The notes below the pieces were generated by a model, which was not told the DNA's origin, did no database searches, and was given only the letters and a program-made list of their open reading frames with translations. From Geomonas anaerohicana (GTDB lineage: Bacteria; Desulfobacterota; Desulfuromonadia; Geobacterales; Geobacteraceae), in NCBI RefSeq assembly GCF_016458305.1, contig NZ_JAEMHL010000009.1:124001-188000 (forward strand): a DNA stretch of 64,000 bases, written 5' to 3'. Position 1 is the first letter of the stretch; each line of letters starts with the position of its first letter. A program made the position numbers and the translations under genes. Below, one piece after another: positions 1 to 7,711 of this stretch.

Positions 1-78
1 GTCGGGGCCGCCGCTGTCGGCATGCGCCGCCGCCGGGAGGAGCAACGTCGCCGTTGTCACCGCCGCGAGCTTTCTCAT
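1..78 (-). CDS. fliO: FliO-like flagellar export protein, N-terminal fragment
   Basis: Only the first 26 codons are inside the window; the gene runs off the left edge. The start overlaps the fliN stop as ATGA. The visible peptide begins MRKLAAVTTATLLLPAAAHA, a charged start followed by a hydrophobic, alanine-rich stretch that reads as a signal peptide or membrane anchor. FliO is a small membrane protein that helps assemble the FliPQR export gate and usually follows fliN. The identification rests mainly on position, so an unrelated exported protein cannot be excluded. Confidence 0.55.
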   Translation of the reverse strand, partial: MRKLAAVTTATLLLPAAAHADSGGPD

Positions 79-380
79 AGTACCTTGTCCACCCTCTCGT
101 TCGGGCTCACGATATCCAAGAGCCGGATGCCGAACTTGTCGTTCACCACCACCGCCTCCCCGCGCGCCACCAGCTTGGAGTTCACGAAGACGTCCAGCGG
201 CTCGCCCGCGAGCTTGGTCAACTCCACCACCGAGCCCTGGTTCAGTTGCAGCACGTCCCGCACCAGGAGCTTGGTCCGCCCCAGCTCTACCGTGAGCTGC
301 AGCGGGATGTCCATGATGAAGTCCAGGTTCTTCGGCTGCGGAACTTCCTTCTGTTCGTCTAAAGCGAGTTTTTCGCTCAA
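75..380 (-). CDS. fliN: Flagellar motor switch protein FliN
   Basis: A 101-residue protein of the SpoA family. The C-terminal three quarters carries the family pattern (IPLQLTVELGRTKL, then LNQGSVVELTKLAGEPLDVF, then ARGEAVVVNDKFGIRL). FliN forms the lower C-ring with FliM and docks the FliH-FliI complex to the export apparatus in the cytoplasm. It overlaps fliM upstream by four bases and fliO downstream by four bases, so the three are translationally coupled. Length is typical for the short FliN type without the extra FliY phosphatase domain. Confidence 0.97.
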   Translation of the reverse strand: MSEKLALDEQKEVPQPKNLDFIMDIPLQLTVELGRTKLLVRDVLQLNQGSVVELTKLAGEPLDVFVNSKLVARGEAVVVNDKFGIRLLDIVSPNERVDKVL

Positions 381-1363
381 TCTTCACCTCCTGTCAGGGT
401 GCGGGTGATCTGTACTGCCTTGTTGCCGCCGCTTACCCCGGCAATTCCCATAAACTTCTTAGTGCCCCCCACCTTCACCACCAGTTCGTCCTTGCCGCTG
501 GAGTCGAGCATGATCACGTCGCCGGGGGTGAGTCCCATCAGGTCCGCCAGCGATATGGTCGCGCCCCCCATCTCCACCGACATGTCCATGGGCGCACCCA
601 TCAGTTCCTCGGAGAGGCGGTAGGACCAGAGCGGGTCCACCACCATCATGTCCATCTGCACGCCGCGCTTCAGCTTGTCGCGGATCGGCTCGATGGTCAA
701 AAACGGGATGGCGAGGATCATGCTGCCCACGGTCTCCTCGATCTGGATCTTCATGCTCATGGTGACCACCTGGTACTCCGGGGGGACGATGTTGACCAGG
801 CGCGGGTTCATCTCCAGGCGCAGAAGGTTCATGCTGGCCGGGCAAAGCGGCGCCCAGGCGCGTTCCAGGTCGGCCAGCGCGTCCTTCACGATCTTCTCCA
901 CCAGGCGCAGTTCGATGGAGGTGAAGAGCCGGTTCATGCCCTGCCCCGACGGCACCCCCGACCCACCCAGGATGCTGTCCACGATGGTGAACACCAGGGT
1001 GCTGTCGAAGGCGATCAGCGCGGCCCCCTTCAACGGGTCCATCTTGTAGATGGCCATGCAGACCGGGGACGGGAGCACGCTCAGGAAGTCCCCGAACTTG
1101 TAGGGGACCGCCTCCTCCTTCTTGATGTCCACCATGCGCCCCAGCCGGTTCGACATGGTGACCCGGTTGTAGCGGATGAAACCGTCGTAGACGATGTCCA
1201 GGTTCGGGATGGCGCGGTGGGCCTCGATGTCGAGCAGGTCGAACTGCTGCGCCTGGGGCCCCGCCTTGGCCAGCTCGTTATCGGGGACCAGGGTCCCGTC
1301 GAAAACGGCCGCCACAAGGGCGTCGATCTCTTCCTTGGTAAGGAGCTTTTCCATCGATGGCAC
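377..1363 (-). CDS. fliM: Flagellar motor switch protein FliM
   Basis: A 328-residue protein, the normal FliM length. It has an N-terminal segment starting with LLTKEEIDALVAA, the region that in this family binds phosphorylated CheY. A central CheC-like domain follows (IYKMDPLKGAALIAFDSTLVF is part of it), and a C-terminal SpoA domain ends with DLMGLTPGDVIMLDS and a KKFMGIAG motif. It sits between fliL, three bases upstream, and fliN, with a four-base overlap. It acts at the cytoplasmic C-ring, receiving the chemotaxis signal and setting rotation direction. Confidence 0.98.
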   Translation of the reverse strand: MPSMEKLLTKEEIDALVAAVFDGTLVPDNELAKAGPQAQQFDLLDIEAHRAIPNLDIVYDGFIRYNRVTMSNRLGRMVDIKKEEAVPYKFGDFLSVLPSPVCMAIYKMDPLKGAALIAFDSTLVFTIVDSILGGSGVPSGQGMNRLFTSIELRLVEKIVKDALADLERAWAPLCPASMNLLRLEMNPRLVNIVPPEYQVVTMSMKIQIEETVGSMILAIPFLTIEPIRDKLKRGVQMDMMVVDPLWSYRLSEELMGAPMDMSVEMGGATISLADLMGLTPGDVIMLDSSGKDELVVKVGGTKKFMGIAGVSGGNKAVQITRTLTGGED

Positions 1364-1366
1364 CTT

Positions 1367-1900
1367 TTATTGCACCACGAAGTCAGTGAAGTAGACCTTG
1401 GTTACCTTGCTGGGCGGGACCACCTTGGAGACAGCCGCCAGGATCTGCTCGCGCAGCTGGTTTTTCCCCTGCAGGTCCTGGATCTCCTGCATGGTCTTGG
1501 TGGTCAGAAGGATCAGGATGGCGTCACGCAGCGGGGCGAGCTTCGCGTCGAGCTCCCCCTTCGCCTGCGGGTTGGCCATCTCGAACTCGACCTTGATCTT
1601 CAGGTAGCGGAGTTCCTGGCCGTCGTAGATGTTGACGATGAACGGCTCCAGGGGATAGATGGTGCCGCTGCCGGCAGCTGCCCCCTCGCCTCCCTTGGCG
1701 GGCGCGCCGTGCTCGCCGCCCCCTCCCTCGGCCTTGGCTTCGACCTTGGCACCCTCGGGCGCCTTTTCTTTCTTGCTCCCCCCCATGAAGAAGGCTGCCG
1801 CCCCTCCGATGGCAAGGACCGCTACCACGGCGCCGATGATGATGAAGAGCTTCTTGTTGTTCTTTTCCGGGGTCTCTTGCGGCTTCGCCGGTTCGGCCAT
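1367..1900 (-). CDS. fliL: Flagellar basal body-associated protein FliL
   Basis: A 177-residue protein using the ATG at 1900, chosen because AGGAGA lies seven bases before it; the open frame itself extends 20 codons further upstream across the promoter. After a short cytoplasmic tail (MAEPAKPQETPEKNNKK) comes one membrane helix (LFIIIGAVVAVLAIGGAAAF), a low-complexity Gly/Ala/Glu linker, and the periplasmic FliL domain (YLKIKVEFEM; RDAILILLTTKTMQEIQ). FliL surrounds the stator and supports torque at high load. It is the first gene of a fliLMNO unit behind its own sigma-54-type site. Confidence 0.95.
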   Translation of the reverse strand: MAEPAKPQETPEKNNKKLFIIIGAVVAVLAIGGAAAFFMGGSKKEKAPEGAKVEAKAEGGGGEHGAPAKGGEGAAAGSGTIYPLEPFIVNIYDGQELRYLKIKVEFEMANPQAKGELDAKLAPLRDAILILLTTKTMQEIQDLQGKNQLREQILAAVSKVVPPSKVTKVYFTDFVVQ

Positions 1901-1955
1901 GCTGGGTTCTCCTTTTTTGAAACAGCTCAAGCTGGTGTATTCAATCTGAACACCT

Positions 1956-1971
1956 TGCAACCCAGATGCCA
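1956..1971 (-). promoter_or_regulatory. Sigma-54-type promoter upstream of fliL
   Basis: On the minus strand the site reads TGGCATCTGGGTTGCA. This has the GG and GC dinucleotides separated by ten bases and both flanking blocks of the sigma-54 (RpoN) consensus, TGGCA and TTGCA. It is about 55 bases before the fliL start, so a leader of about 40 bases that includes the ribosome-binding site would result. RpoN control of middle flagellar genes is known in many proteobacteria. Use here is inferred from the match. Confidence 0.72.
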
Positions 1972-2468
1972 GATCGGTAGCGCCGCGCCAGATAAGCCTT
2001 GAGGAGCCGTTGCCGGGGTGCGGAAATGGTCGGGTAAATCGTTATGTTACGGAACCTTGCGCGGCAGACGAAGATATTGCCGACGGTGGGGGAAGAGGGG
2101 TAAAAACAGGGCGGGGTCAACTTTTTGACCGTCATGCGGGGACGACGGAACCCCGACAGGGAGCCCGGGCAGAGGGCGCACGGGGGCCCGGGGCGAAAAG
2201 AAGGCTCTCTACAGAATTAGGGGGACCACTGCTATTGGTCCCCCCTCCCGTCAAGGGAGGGGGTGCCCTGAGTGCCCGGTATGCGCGGATCACCGGGAAA
2301 AAACGGGTGAACCGGGCGCACCGGTGCCGTGACGCCCGGAACCGGCTGTTTTTGCCGGTGCGCGTCAGAGATCCGGCCGCGGGATGCGGTGTCAGACCTC
2401 CGACGCCGGGGGCGCCTTTGACACGGCGAGGATGAGGGGCGCGGCGTGCGCCGCGCCCCCTGCTGCCG
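1972..2468. other. Long gap between flgE and fliL units, with hairpins
   Basis: No credible gene was found in this stretch, which separates the hook-gene unit from the fliL unit. Going left to right it holds a palindrome GTCAACTTTTTGAC near 2118. Next to each other are two hairpins, GGGGGACCA...TGGTCCCCC (about 2220-2245) and CCCTCCC...GGGAGGG (about 2242-2262). A GC-rich hairpin lies at 2436-2459. The second hairpin resembles the CCCTCCC/GGGAGGG repeats seen elsewhere in this window. A 141-codon open frame on the plus strand here has no recognisable product. Confidence 0.5.
2436..2459 (-). terminator. GC hairpin after flgE
   Basis: An almost perfect inverted repeat with arms GGGGCGCGGCG and CGCCGCGCCCC lies nine bases after the flgE stop. 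It has no following U-run, so it may stabilise the 3' end or act only weakly as a terminator. Its position supports the view that the long flagellar transcript ends or is attenuated here before fliL. Confidence 0.5.
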
Positions 2469-3353
2469 TTAGCGGATCAGCTGCAGGACTTCCTGCGTCA
2501 TCTGGTCCGTGGTGGTGATGGTCTTGGAGTTGGCGGAGTAGGCGCGCTGGGTGATGATCATCTTGACGAACTCGCTCGCCATGTCGACGTTACTCTGCTC
2601 GAGGCTGTTGGAAAGGATCTTTTCGCTGACGCCGTTGGGCTTGTTGGCTGCCAGGGAGAAGGCGGCCCCGGAAACGCCGGCGTCGGCGGTGGCCTGGTAC
2701 AGCGACCCCCCCTGCTTGCTCAGTGCGGTCGGGTCGGAGGCGGTGACCACGGCCAAACGCTGCACGGTGGCCGCGTTGGCGGGGGTGGCGGCGACGCCCA
2801 CCGCTCCGGAGACGTTGTAGTAGTTCTGGGTGATGCCGTCGGTGGCGAGATAGGTGATCAGGCCGGAGTTGTCGATGCTGATGATCTTGCCGAAGTCGGT
2901 GGTCGGGGCGGCGCCGGAGTTCAGGAACTTGATCGGATTGCCTTGGGTGTCGAGCACCTGGTAGCCGTCCGGGTTGACCAGGGTCAGGTTGTTGTCCACC
3001 TGGAAGGCACCGGCGCGGGAAAGGTAGGCGGAGTTCTGGGTGGCGACCGGCACGGTGGCGGTCGGCGGTGCGAGAGCGAAGAAGCTGGTCCCCTGGATGG
3101 CGAGGTCGGTCACGTTCTCCGAACTCTGGGTCGAGCCTTGGCTGAAAACGTTCTGCACCGCCTGCATCTGCACGCCCTTGCCGATCTGGGAGCCGCCGCC
3201 GATGTTCTGGGAGAGCAGGTCCGAGAAGAGGGTCCGCGCCCCCTTGAAGCCGACGGTGTTGACGTTGGAGATGTTGTTGCCGATGACGTTCATCGCTTCG
3301 CCGTTTTGAATCAGACCGGTAACGCCGGTAAACAATGCGGAAGTAACACTCAT
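2469..3353 (-). CDS. flgE: Flagellar hook protein FlgE, short form
   Basis: A 294-residue flagellar rod/hook family protein. The N-terminus (MSVTSALFTGVTGLIQNGEA, then NVIGNNISNVNTVGFKGART) and C-terminus (SNVDMASEFVKMIITQRAYS, then NSKTITTTDQMTQEVLQLI) are the conserved D0/D1 segments that form the coiled core. It lies directly after flgD and the TIGR02530-type gene, the usual place for the hook gene. Hook proteins are commonly about 400 residues or longer, so this one has a much reduced surface domain. A rod protein such as FlgF or FlgG is less likely because of position. Confidence 0.85.
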   Translation of the reverse strand: MSVTSALFTGVTGLIQNGEAMNVIGNNISNVNTVGFKGARTLFSDLLSQNIGGGSQIGKGVQMQAVQNVFSQGSTQSSENVTDLAIQGTSFFALAPPTATVPVATQNSAYLSRAGAFQVDNNLTLVNPDGYQVLDTQGNPIKFLNSGAAPTTDFGKIISIDNSGLITYLATDGITQNYYNVSGAVGVAATPANAATVQRLAVVTASDPTALSKQGGSLYQATADAGVSGAAFSLAANKPNGVSEKILSNSLEQSNVDMASEFVKMIITQRAYSANSKTITTTDQMTQEVLQLIR

Positions 3354-3453
3354 TTTTTTGCCTCCTTAGGCTTGGTTGTGGGACTCCTCAGTCGGTCGGT
3401 GTCCCGCGGGCTTTCCTTCTGGAGGGCCAGCCCGTTTCAGTTGTCGTCTGCGC

Positions 3454-3846
3454 TTAGAAAAATACTGCCGAATCGATGTTGGTGAAAACGTTCCCCTTCA
3501 TACCCTGACGATCCATGGCGGTCACCACTGTCCGGTTTTTGACACTCACCACCAGGGCCGCGTCGCCCATGAGGATCAGCGATTCCCGGCCACCCTTTTG
3601 CGCCACGCTGTCCACCGCCCCTTCCAGCTGCTTCATGTCGGCGTCGGAGAGGGTGATGCCGCGGGACTTGAGCCGTTCCTGGGCGTGCTGGGAGAGCTTG
3701 ACCGGCTGCCCCGGCAGTTTCTGGTCCAGGACCTGGGCGAACGGGGTGCTGCTCCCGGTGCTCTTGGCGGCCGGCTTGGTGCCGTTCTGGTTCGGCTTGA
3801 CCGGCGCCTGGATCGGTTGGGGGAACAAGATGCTGTTGTCGATCAT
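3454..3846 (-). CDS. Flagellar operon protein, TIGR02530 type
   Basis: A 130-residue protein of the small family found between flgD and flgE in many flagellar operons. The conserved part is QHAQERLKSRGITLSDADMK and the C-terminal VSVKNRTVVTAMDRQGMKGN followed by VFTNIDSAVFF. The N-terminal 45 residues are Pro/Lys/Ser-rich and probably disordered. There is no signal peptide or membrane helix, so a cytoplasmic or exported hook-assembly accessory is likely. The family has no settled biochemical function that I can state. It follows flgD by 11 bases and is cotranscribed with it. Confidence 0.88.
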   Translation of the reverse strand: MIDNSILFPQPIQAPVKPNQNGTKPAAKSTGSSTPFAQVLDQKLPGQPVKLSQHAQERLKSRGITLSDADMKQLEGAVDSVAQKGGRESLILMGDAALVVSVKNRTVVTAMDRQGMKGNVFTNIDSAVFF

Positions 3847-3857
3847 CTCTGGCTCCC

Positions 3858-4523
3858 TTAGGCTGCCTCGCTCACGGAGGTGACGTCGGTCAGGTTGATC
3901 TTCAGCCCGCCCATCGAGAGCACCGGGGTGCTGCCGGACATGTCGACACCGTTTACCTTGCCCCGCACGATACCCGTGGCGGTGACGGCGGTGCCGGAGG
4001 CGTCCTTGGCGGAGACGCTGAAGCTGTAAGTGCCGGGGGTGAGTTGCGCCCCGGAGTTGTCGGTTCCGTCCCAGGCGACCGTGTTGCTGCCCGAACCCTG
4101 GGCGCCGCCGTTGATGGTCTTAACCACCTTGCCGTTGGCATCCAGCACCGAAACGGTCACCGTCTGTGCGCTCTTGCCCAGGTTGTAGCTGATGGCGCTG
4201 CTGCTCCCGGAGCTCAGTTCCACCTGGGAACCGGTGGCTTCCACCTGCTTGCCGATCAGCGAGACCGCCGCCATGGTGCCGGCGTTGCCCCCCTGGTTCA
4301 GCAGGTTCTGCAGGTTGGTGTTGGTGTTGTAGGCCTGCTCGACCTGGGTGAGCTGGGCTAACTGCGAGATGAACTGGGTGCCGTCCTGGGGATTCAGGGG
4401 GTCCTGGTTCTGCAGCTGGGTCACGAACAGTTTCAGGAAGTCGTCCTTGTTCATGCCCGTCGCCTGCTTCATCGCGGCCGCGGCCGAGGCCGTGGTTGCT
4501 GCGGATGTTGCGTCGGTTATCAT
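3858..4523 (-). CDS. flgD: Flagellar hook capping protein FlgD
   Basis: A 221-residue protein. Its N-terminus carries the FlgD signature (MNKDDFLKLFVTQLQNQDPL, then DGTQFISQLAQLTQVEQ), the part needed for export and hook capping. Its C-terminal half has the FlgD Ig-like/Tudor region (SVLDANGKVVKTI; NTVAWDGTDNSGAQLTPGTY). FlgD caps the growing hook and is removed when the hook is complete. Length is normal. The gene follows fliK by 13 bases. Confidence 0.97.
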   Translation of the reverse strand: MITDATSAATTASAAAAMKQATGMNKDDFLKLFVTQLQNQDPLNPQDGTQFISQLAQLTQVEQAYNTNTNLQNLLNQGGNAGTMAAVSLIGKQVEATGSQVELSSGSSSAISYNLGKSAQTVTVSVLDANGKVVKTINGGAQGSGSNTVAWDGTDNSGAQLTPGTYSFSVSAKDASGTAVTATGIVRGKVNGVDMSGSTPVLSMGGLKINLTDVTSVSEAA

Positions 4524-4536
4524 CCTTACCTCCTTG

Positions 4537-6657
4537 TTAGAATCGTACGTCGAGCAGGTTGTTGACCTCGGCTGTCAGATAATTGACCCGGGGTGCATCC
4601 TGTCCGTCGTAACCTGCGCCCCTGACGAACCTTTGGGGTTGTTGCTGCCGCTGGTTGCCCCGCTCCTCGTTGAGGGGGCCGTTGAACCCGCCACCGCCGG
4701 TAGAGACGTTGAACCCATCCATGGTGAGATTCTTCCCGGAGAGGGCCTCGCGCAGCGAGTCGAGGTTGCTCATCAAGAGGTCCTTGACCATGCGGTTGTC
4801 CGCCTGGACCTCCACGTTGAGCCGGTTGTTGTCCATGCGCAGCTGGATCTTCAGCTCGCCCAGTTCGCCGGGGTTGAGCCTGATGCTCATCTGGCCGTTA
4901 CCCTTGCCGTCGTGGGTCACCACCCCTTCCCGTACCTGGGAAAGGATGCTTTCGTGCAGCTGCCCCTTGGCGCCGGAGAGCTTGGTTTCGCCCGGTACTG
5001 CTTCCGCCGGGGTCCCCTGCGCCGTCAAGCCCACGCCCAGCATCTGGCCGTTCTGGTTTTCCTGCCCTTTCTGGTGTGACTGTCCCTGCTCGCCCTGGGT
5101 GCCCGAGGCATCGCGCCCCGCCCCCAGCTCGGACACGGTGTTGACAGTGGCCGTCGTTGCACTCTTGGTGCCGGAAACGTCCTCACCCGAAGGTTTGGCC
5201 ACGTTTACCTGCTGGGCCTGCACCGCTTCCCGTACCTGCTTGCCGGTGACGGTTTCGGCCTGGTGTGCGTCCTTACGCTGCGGTTGTGCCGCCTGCTCGG
5301 CCTGGCCGGCCTGCCCTTGGGATACCGCTGCCGTTTCTCCCTGCTGTTCCGGTTGCACCTTCACCTGGGGTGCTGCCGCCTCGGGCTTGGTCTCACGGAC
5401 CGTGGCGCCTTTGCTGTCGGCGGCCATGGCGGCGGGCTCCATTACCGGAGCCTGCACCTGCGGGGTCACGTCCTGCTGCGCTGCTGCATCCTGCGCTACT
5501 GCCTGTTCCTGCTGTACCGGTGCGCTCTCCTGCGCCGGCGCTGCCACAGTTGCGCCCGAATCCGTTACCGTCGCGGGCTCGGCCTGCTTCCTGACCGGCA
5601 TGGCCACGAAGCGCCCGGCGCCGGTTTCCTTGGCGGCCAGATGGGTGGCTGCCACGGTCTGATCGGGCGTTACCGCTGTTTTGGCTGCCTCCGGCAGGAC
5701 CGGAGCTTGCTGCCGCTCGCCCGCTGCGGGCGCAACCTGCGCCTGGGGCGTCTCAACCTGCGCTCCTTCTGTCGCGCCCGTCGAAGGGACCACCTGGGCT
5801 TTCCCCGGTGCCGGGGAGAGCTGAGCCGCATCGACCTTCTGGCCGGGTTGGCTACCGGTGCTGCCGGTGGCGGTCTGTTGCTGCGGTTGCTGCGGTTGCT
5901 GCGTTTGCTGCGGTTGCTGCGGTTGCTGCGTTTGCGCTGCCTGCTGCGGCAGCTCCGGTTGTGCCTTGCCTGCGCCTGCCGTTACCGGCGTCGTCTCCGG
6001 TGTGGTCACCGGTACCGCGTCCGGCTGCATGCGCTGCTGCAGGGTGGCGAGCCTTTCCAGCGCGGTGGTGCCTGCTGCCGCGTTGGCATCCTCGCTCCTT
6101 GCCGCCACCTTGGGCTCGATCACGGCCATGGCCACGACCAGTCCCGGGTTCGGGTCGGGTTGCGCTTCCGGGACCGTCCCGGTTGCCGCCGTTGCTCCCT
6201 GCCCGGCAGCGGTTGTCGAGGTTGCCGGCTGTGCCGGATCCGTCCCCGCGTTTTGCGCCACGTTTCCGGTGCCCTCAGCTGCCGATGCCTGCGCCGGTTG
6301 CGCCGCGTCCTGGTCCGGATCGGCCTTGCGGGCCTGTTGCTTGGCGTCGACCGCGGCCTTGGCCGTCGTCGAAGCCTGTGCAGCAGGGGCCGCTTTCTCC
6401 CCGACCTGCGCGTGGCTTTCCTGCGCCTGTGCCGGACGGGCCTTGTCGTCGGCCTTTTGGGCATGGGCAGAGGATTTTGCCGGACGCTCAGGCGTCGGCC
6501 GTGCCGGCGTCTCGGCGGGTTTGCCCGGGGTCTGCCTCCCCTGCAGCAGTTGCTGGAACACCCCCGCACCGGGGGCTGCCGCTGCGTTTGCCATCCCGCT
6601 TTGCGCCGCTGGGGCCGGGATGGCGTCTGGAATGAATGCTGCGTTTTGAACCATCAT
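4537..6657 (-). CDS. fliK: Flagellar hook-length control protein FliK
   Basis: A 706-residue protein, long for FliK. Residues 1 to about 560 are low complexity, dominated by Ala, Gln, Pro, Glu and Thr, with a Gln-Pro tract near residues 240-260 coded by a short tandem repeat. The conserved C-terminal domain (about 570-660) contains GQMSIRLNPGELGELKIQLR and NRLNVEVQADNRMVKDLL, the substrate-specificity switch region. FliK is exported, measures hook length and switches export to filament proteins. The long disordered part fits its ruler role. An ATGATG start has AGGAGG upstream. Confidence 0.93.
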   Translation of the reverse strand: MMVQNAAFIPDAIPAPAAQSGMANAAAAPGAGVFQQLLQGRQTPGKPAETPARPTPERPAKSSAHAQKADDKARPAQAQESHAQVGEKAAPAAQASTTAKAAVDAKQQARKADPDQDAAQPAQASAAEGTGNVAQNAGTDPAQPATSTTAAGQGATAATGTVPEAQPDPNPGLVVAMAVIEPKVAARSEDANAAAGTTALERLATLQQRMQPDAVPVTTPETTPVTAGAGKAQPELPQQAAQTQQPQQPQQTQQPQQPQQQTATGSTGSQPGQKVDAAQLSPAPGKAQVVPSTGATEGAQVETPQAQVAPAAGERQQAPVLPEAAKTAVTPDQTVAATHLAAKETGAGRFVAMPVRKQAEPATVTDSGATVAAPAQESAPVQQEQAVAQDAAAQQDVTPQVQAPVMEPAAMAADSKGATVRETKPEAAAPQVKVQPEQQGETAAVSQGQAGQAEQAAQPQRKDAHQAETVTGKQVREAVQAQQVNVAKPSGEDVSGTKSATTATVNTVSELGAGRDASGTQGEQGQSHQKGQENQNGQMLGVGLTAQGTPAEAVPGETKLSGAKGQLHESILSQVREGVVTHDGKGNGQMSIRLNPGELGELKIQLRMDNNRLNVEVQADNRMVKDLLMSNLDSLREALSGKNLTMDGFNVSTGGGGFNGPLNEERGNQRQQQPQRFVRGAGYDGQDAPRVNYLTAEVNNLLDVRF
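5881..5934. repeat. 9-bp tandem repeat within fliK
   Basis: Six in-frame 9-bp units alternate as CTGCGGTTG, CTGCGGTTG, CTGCGTTTG, so the array is also two copies of a 27-bp unit. On the minus strand it encodes repeated Gln-Pro-Gln or Gln-Thr-Gln triplets in the disordered ruler part of FliK. Unit loss or gain would keep the frame and alter ruler length slightly. Confidence 0.85.
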
Positions 6658-6755
6658 GTACGTGTCACCTCCTTTTGCCTGAAATACGGCTGCGCCGATA
6701 CGCAGCCGGTCGGAATCCGCCGCGGCAGGCGGCGGTTCACAGTGAGGTCAGCCGG

Positions 6756-7253
6756 TCACTTCCCGGCCAGGTTCAGCCTGGTCCACTCCAGGACCCGGGG
6801 CTGGTTGATGAAGGGGATCAGCTTGACCGCGGTCTTCTGGTCCATCTGGTTCAACATCTGGATCACCATCTTCTCGTCCAGTTTGTTGAGCAGGTTGCCC
6901 GCCTCCTCCGGTTTCAGCCCCTTGTAAATCTTGATCATCTTCTTGTAGCGGTCGTCGTCCTGCTTCTTCTTGGCGGTGAGCGACTCCTCGATACCCTTCT
7001 TGGCCGCGTTCAGCTCCGCCACCCGGGCGTCCAGCTTGGCGGAGAGCTGGTTCAGGGCGGCCTCCTTGGCGGAGAGCGCCGCCTCCTTCTGCGCCAGTTG
7101 CTGCCGCTTGGCCTCCAGGGCCGCGCTCTCGCTGGAGAGCGAGCGGGGCGGGTTCTTCACCTCTGCCGCCTGGGCGGAAAACACCTGGCGTTCGTTCCAT
7201 AACAGCGGCAGGGCCGCGAGCAGCAGCACCAGCGCGCCAATCAGCTTTTTCAC
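6756..7253 (-). CDS. MotE-like flagellar protein with MgtE N-like domain
   Basis: A 165-residue protein with an N-terminal signal or anchor helix (MKKLIGALVLLLAALPLLW). A long coiled coil follows (about 45-105, rich in Ala/Lys/Glu/Leu heptads), then a C-terminal MgtE-N-like domain (IYKGLKPEEAGNLLNKLDEK; IQMLNQMDQKTAVKLI). MotE-type proteins are periplasmic chaperones of the stator subunit MotB or a related partner. It overlaps fliJ by four bases and precedes fliK, a common place for this family. The anchor, coiled coil and MgtE-N order support the assignment; the partner is inferred. Confidence 0.8.
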   Translation of the reverse strand: MKKLIGALVLLLAALPLLWNERQVFSAQAAEVKNPPRSLSSESAALEAKRQQLAQKEAALSAKEAALNQLSAKLDARVAELNAAKKGIEESLTAKKKQDDDRYKKMIKIYKGLKPEEAGNLLNKLDEKMVIQMLNQMDQKTAVKLIPFINQPRVLEWTRLNLAGK

Positions 7254-7690
7254 TTATGCCCCCTCCCCTGGACGGCTATCTCGTCCAGGAAGGCCCGTTC
7301 CCGGTTCAACTGCTCCATGCGCAGGTCGCGCATCTTCTTCTCCTTGAAGACCTCGAGCGCCTTCTTCTCCTTGGCGGCGGCCAGAAGCGCCTCGCGCTTT
7401 TCCTGGACCGCCTTCTCCAGCACCACCAGGCTCTCCCGCAACTGCTGGATCTCGTGGGCCTTCCTGCGCGAGAAGTCGCCGTAGAGCTGCAGATCCTTGG
7501 CCTCGATTCCCGTCAGCTGCCGCTGGGCGCATTCCTGCTCCAGCTGCTCCATCATGACCTTTTCGTTCTTCAGGCGCTCCCTGGCGCTCTCGTGCTGCTG
7601 CTTGGCCGCCGCGAGTTCCAGCTGGTGCATCTTCTCCACTTCTTTGCGGAACTTGAGCACCTGTTCGAGCCTGAATTCCTGTCCTGCCAT
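7250..7690 (-). CDS. fliJ: Flagellar export protein FliJ
   Basis: A 146-residue, almost wholly alpha-helical coiled-coil protein starting MAGQEFRLEQVLKFRKEVEK, typical of FliJ. FliJ sits in the central pore of the FliI ATPase hexamer, links it to FlhA and escorts export chaperones. It lies 21 bases after fliI and overlaps the motE-like gene by four bases. Sequence conservation in this family is low, so length, coiled-coil character and gene order carry the call. Confidence 0.92.
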   Translation of the reverse strand: MAGQEFRLEQVLKFRKEVEKMHQLELAAAKQQHESARERLKNEKVMMEQLEQECAQRQLTGIEAKDLQLYGDFSRRKAHEIQQLRESLVVLEKAVQEKREALLAAAKEKKALEVFKEKKMRDLRMEQLNRERAFLDEIAVQGRGHK

Positions 7691-7711
7691 GGCCTGCTCC
7701 TCCTACTGCTG

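Noticed and set aside
2010-2435. 141-codon open frame on the plus strand in the gap between flgE and fliL
   Set aside because: No ribosome-binding site or recognisable fold; it runs through hairpin repeats.
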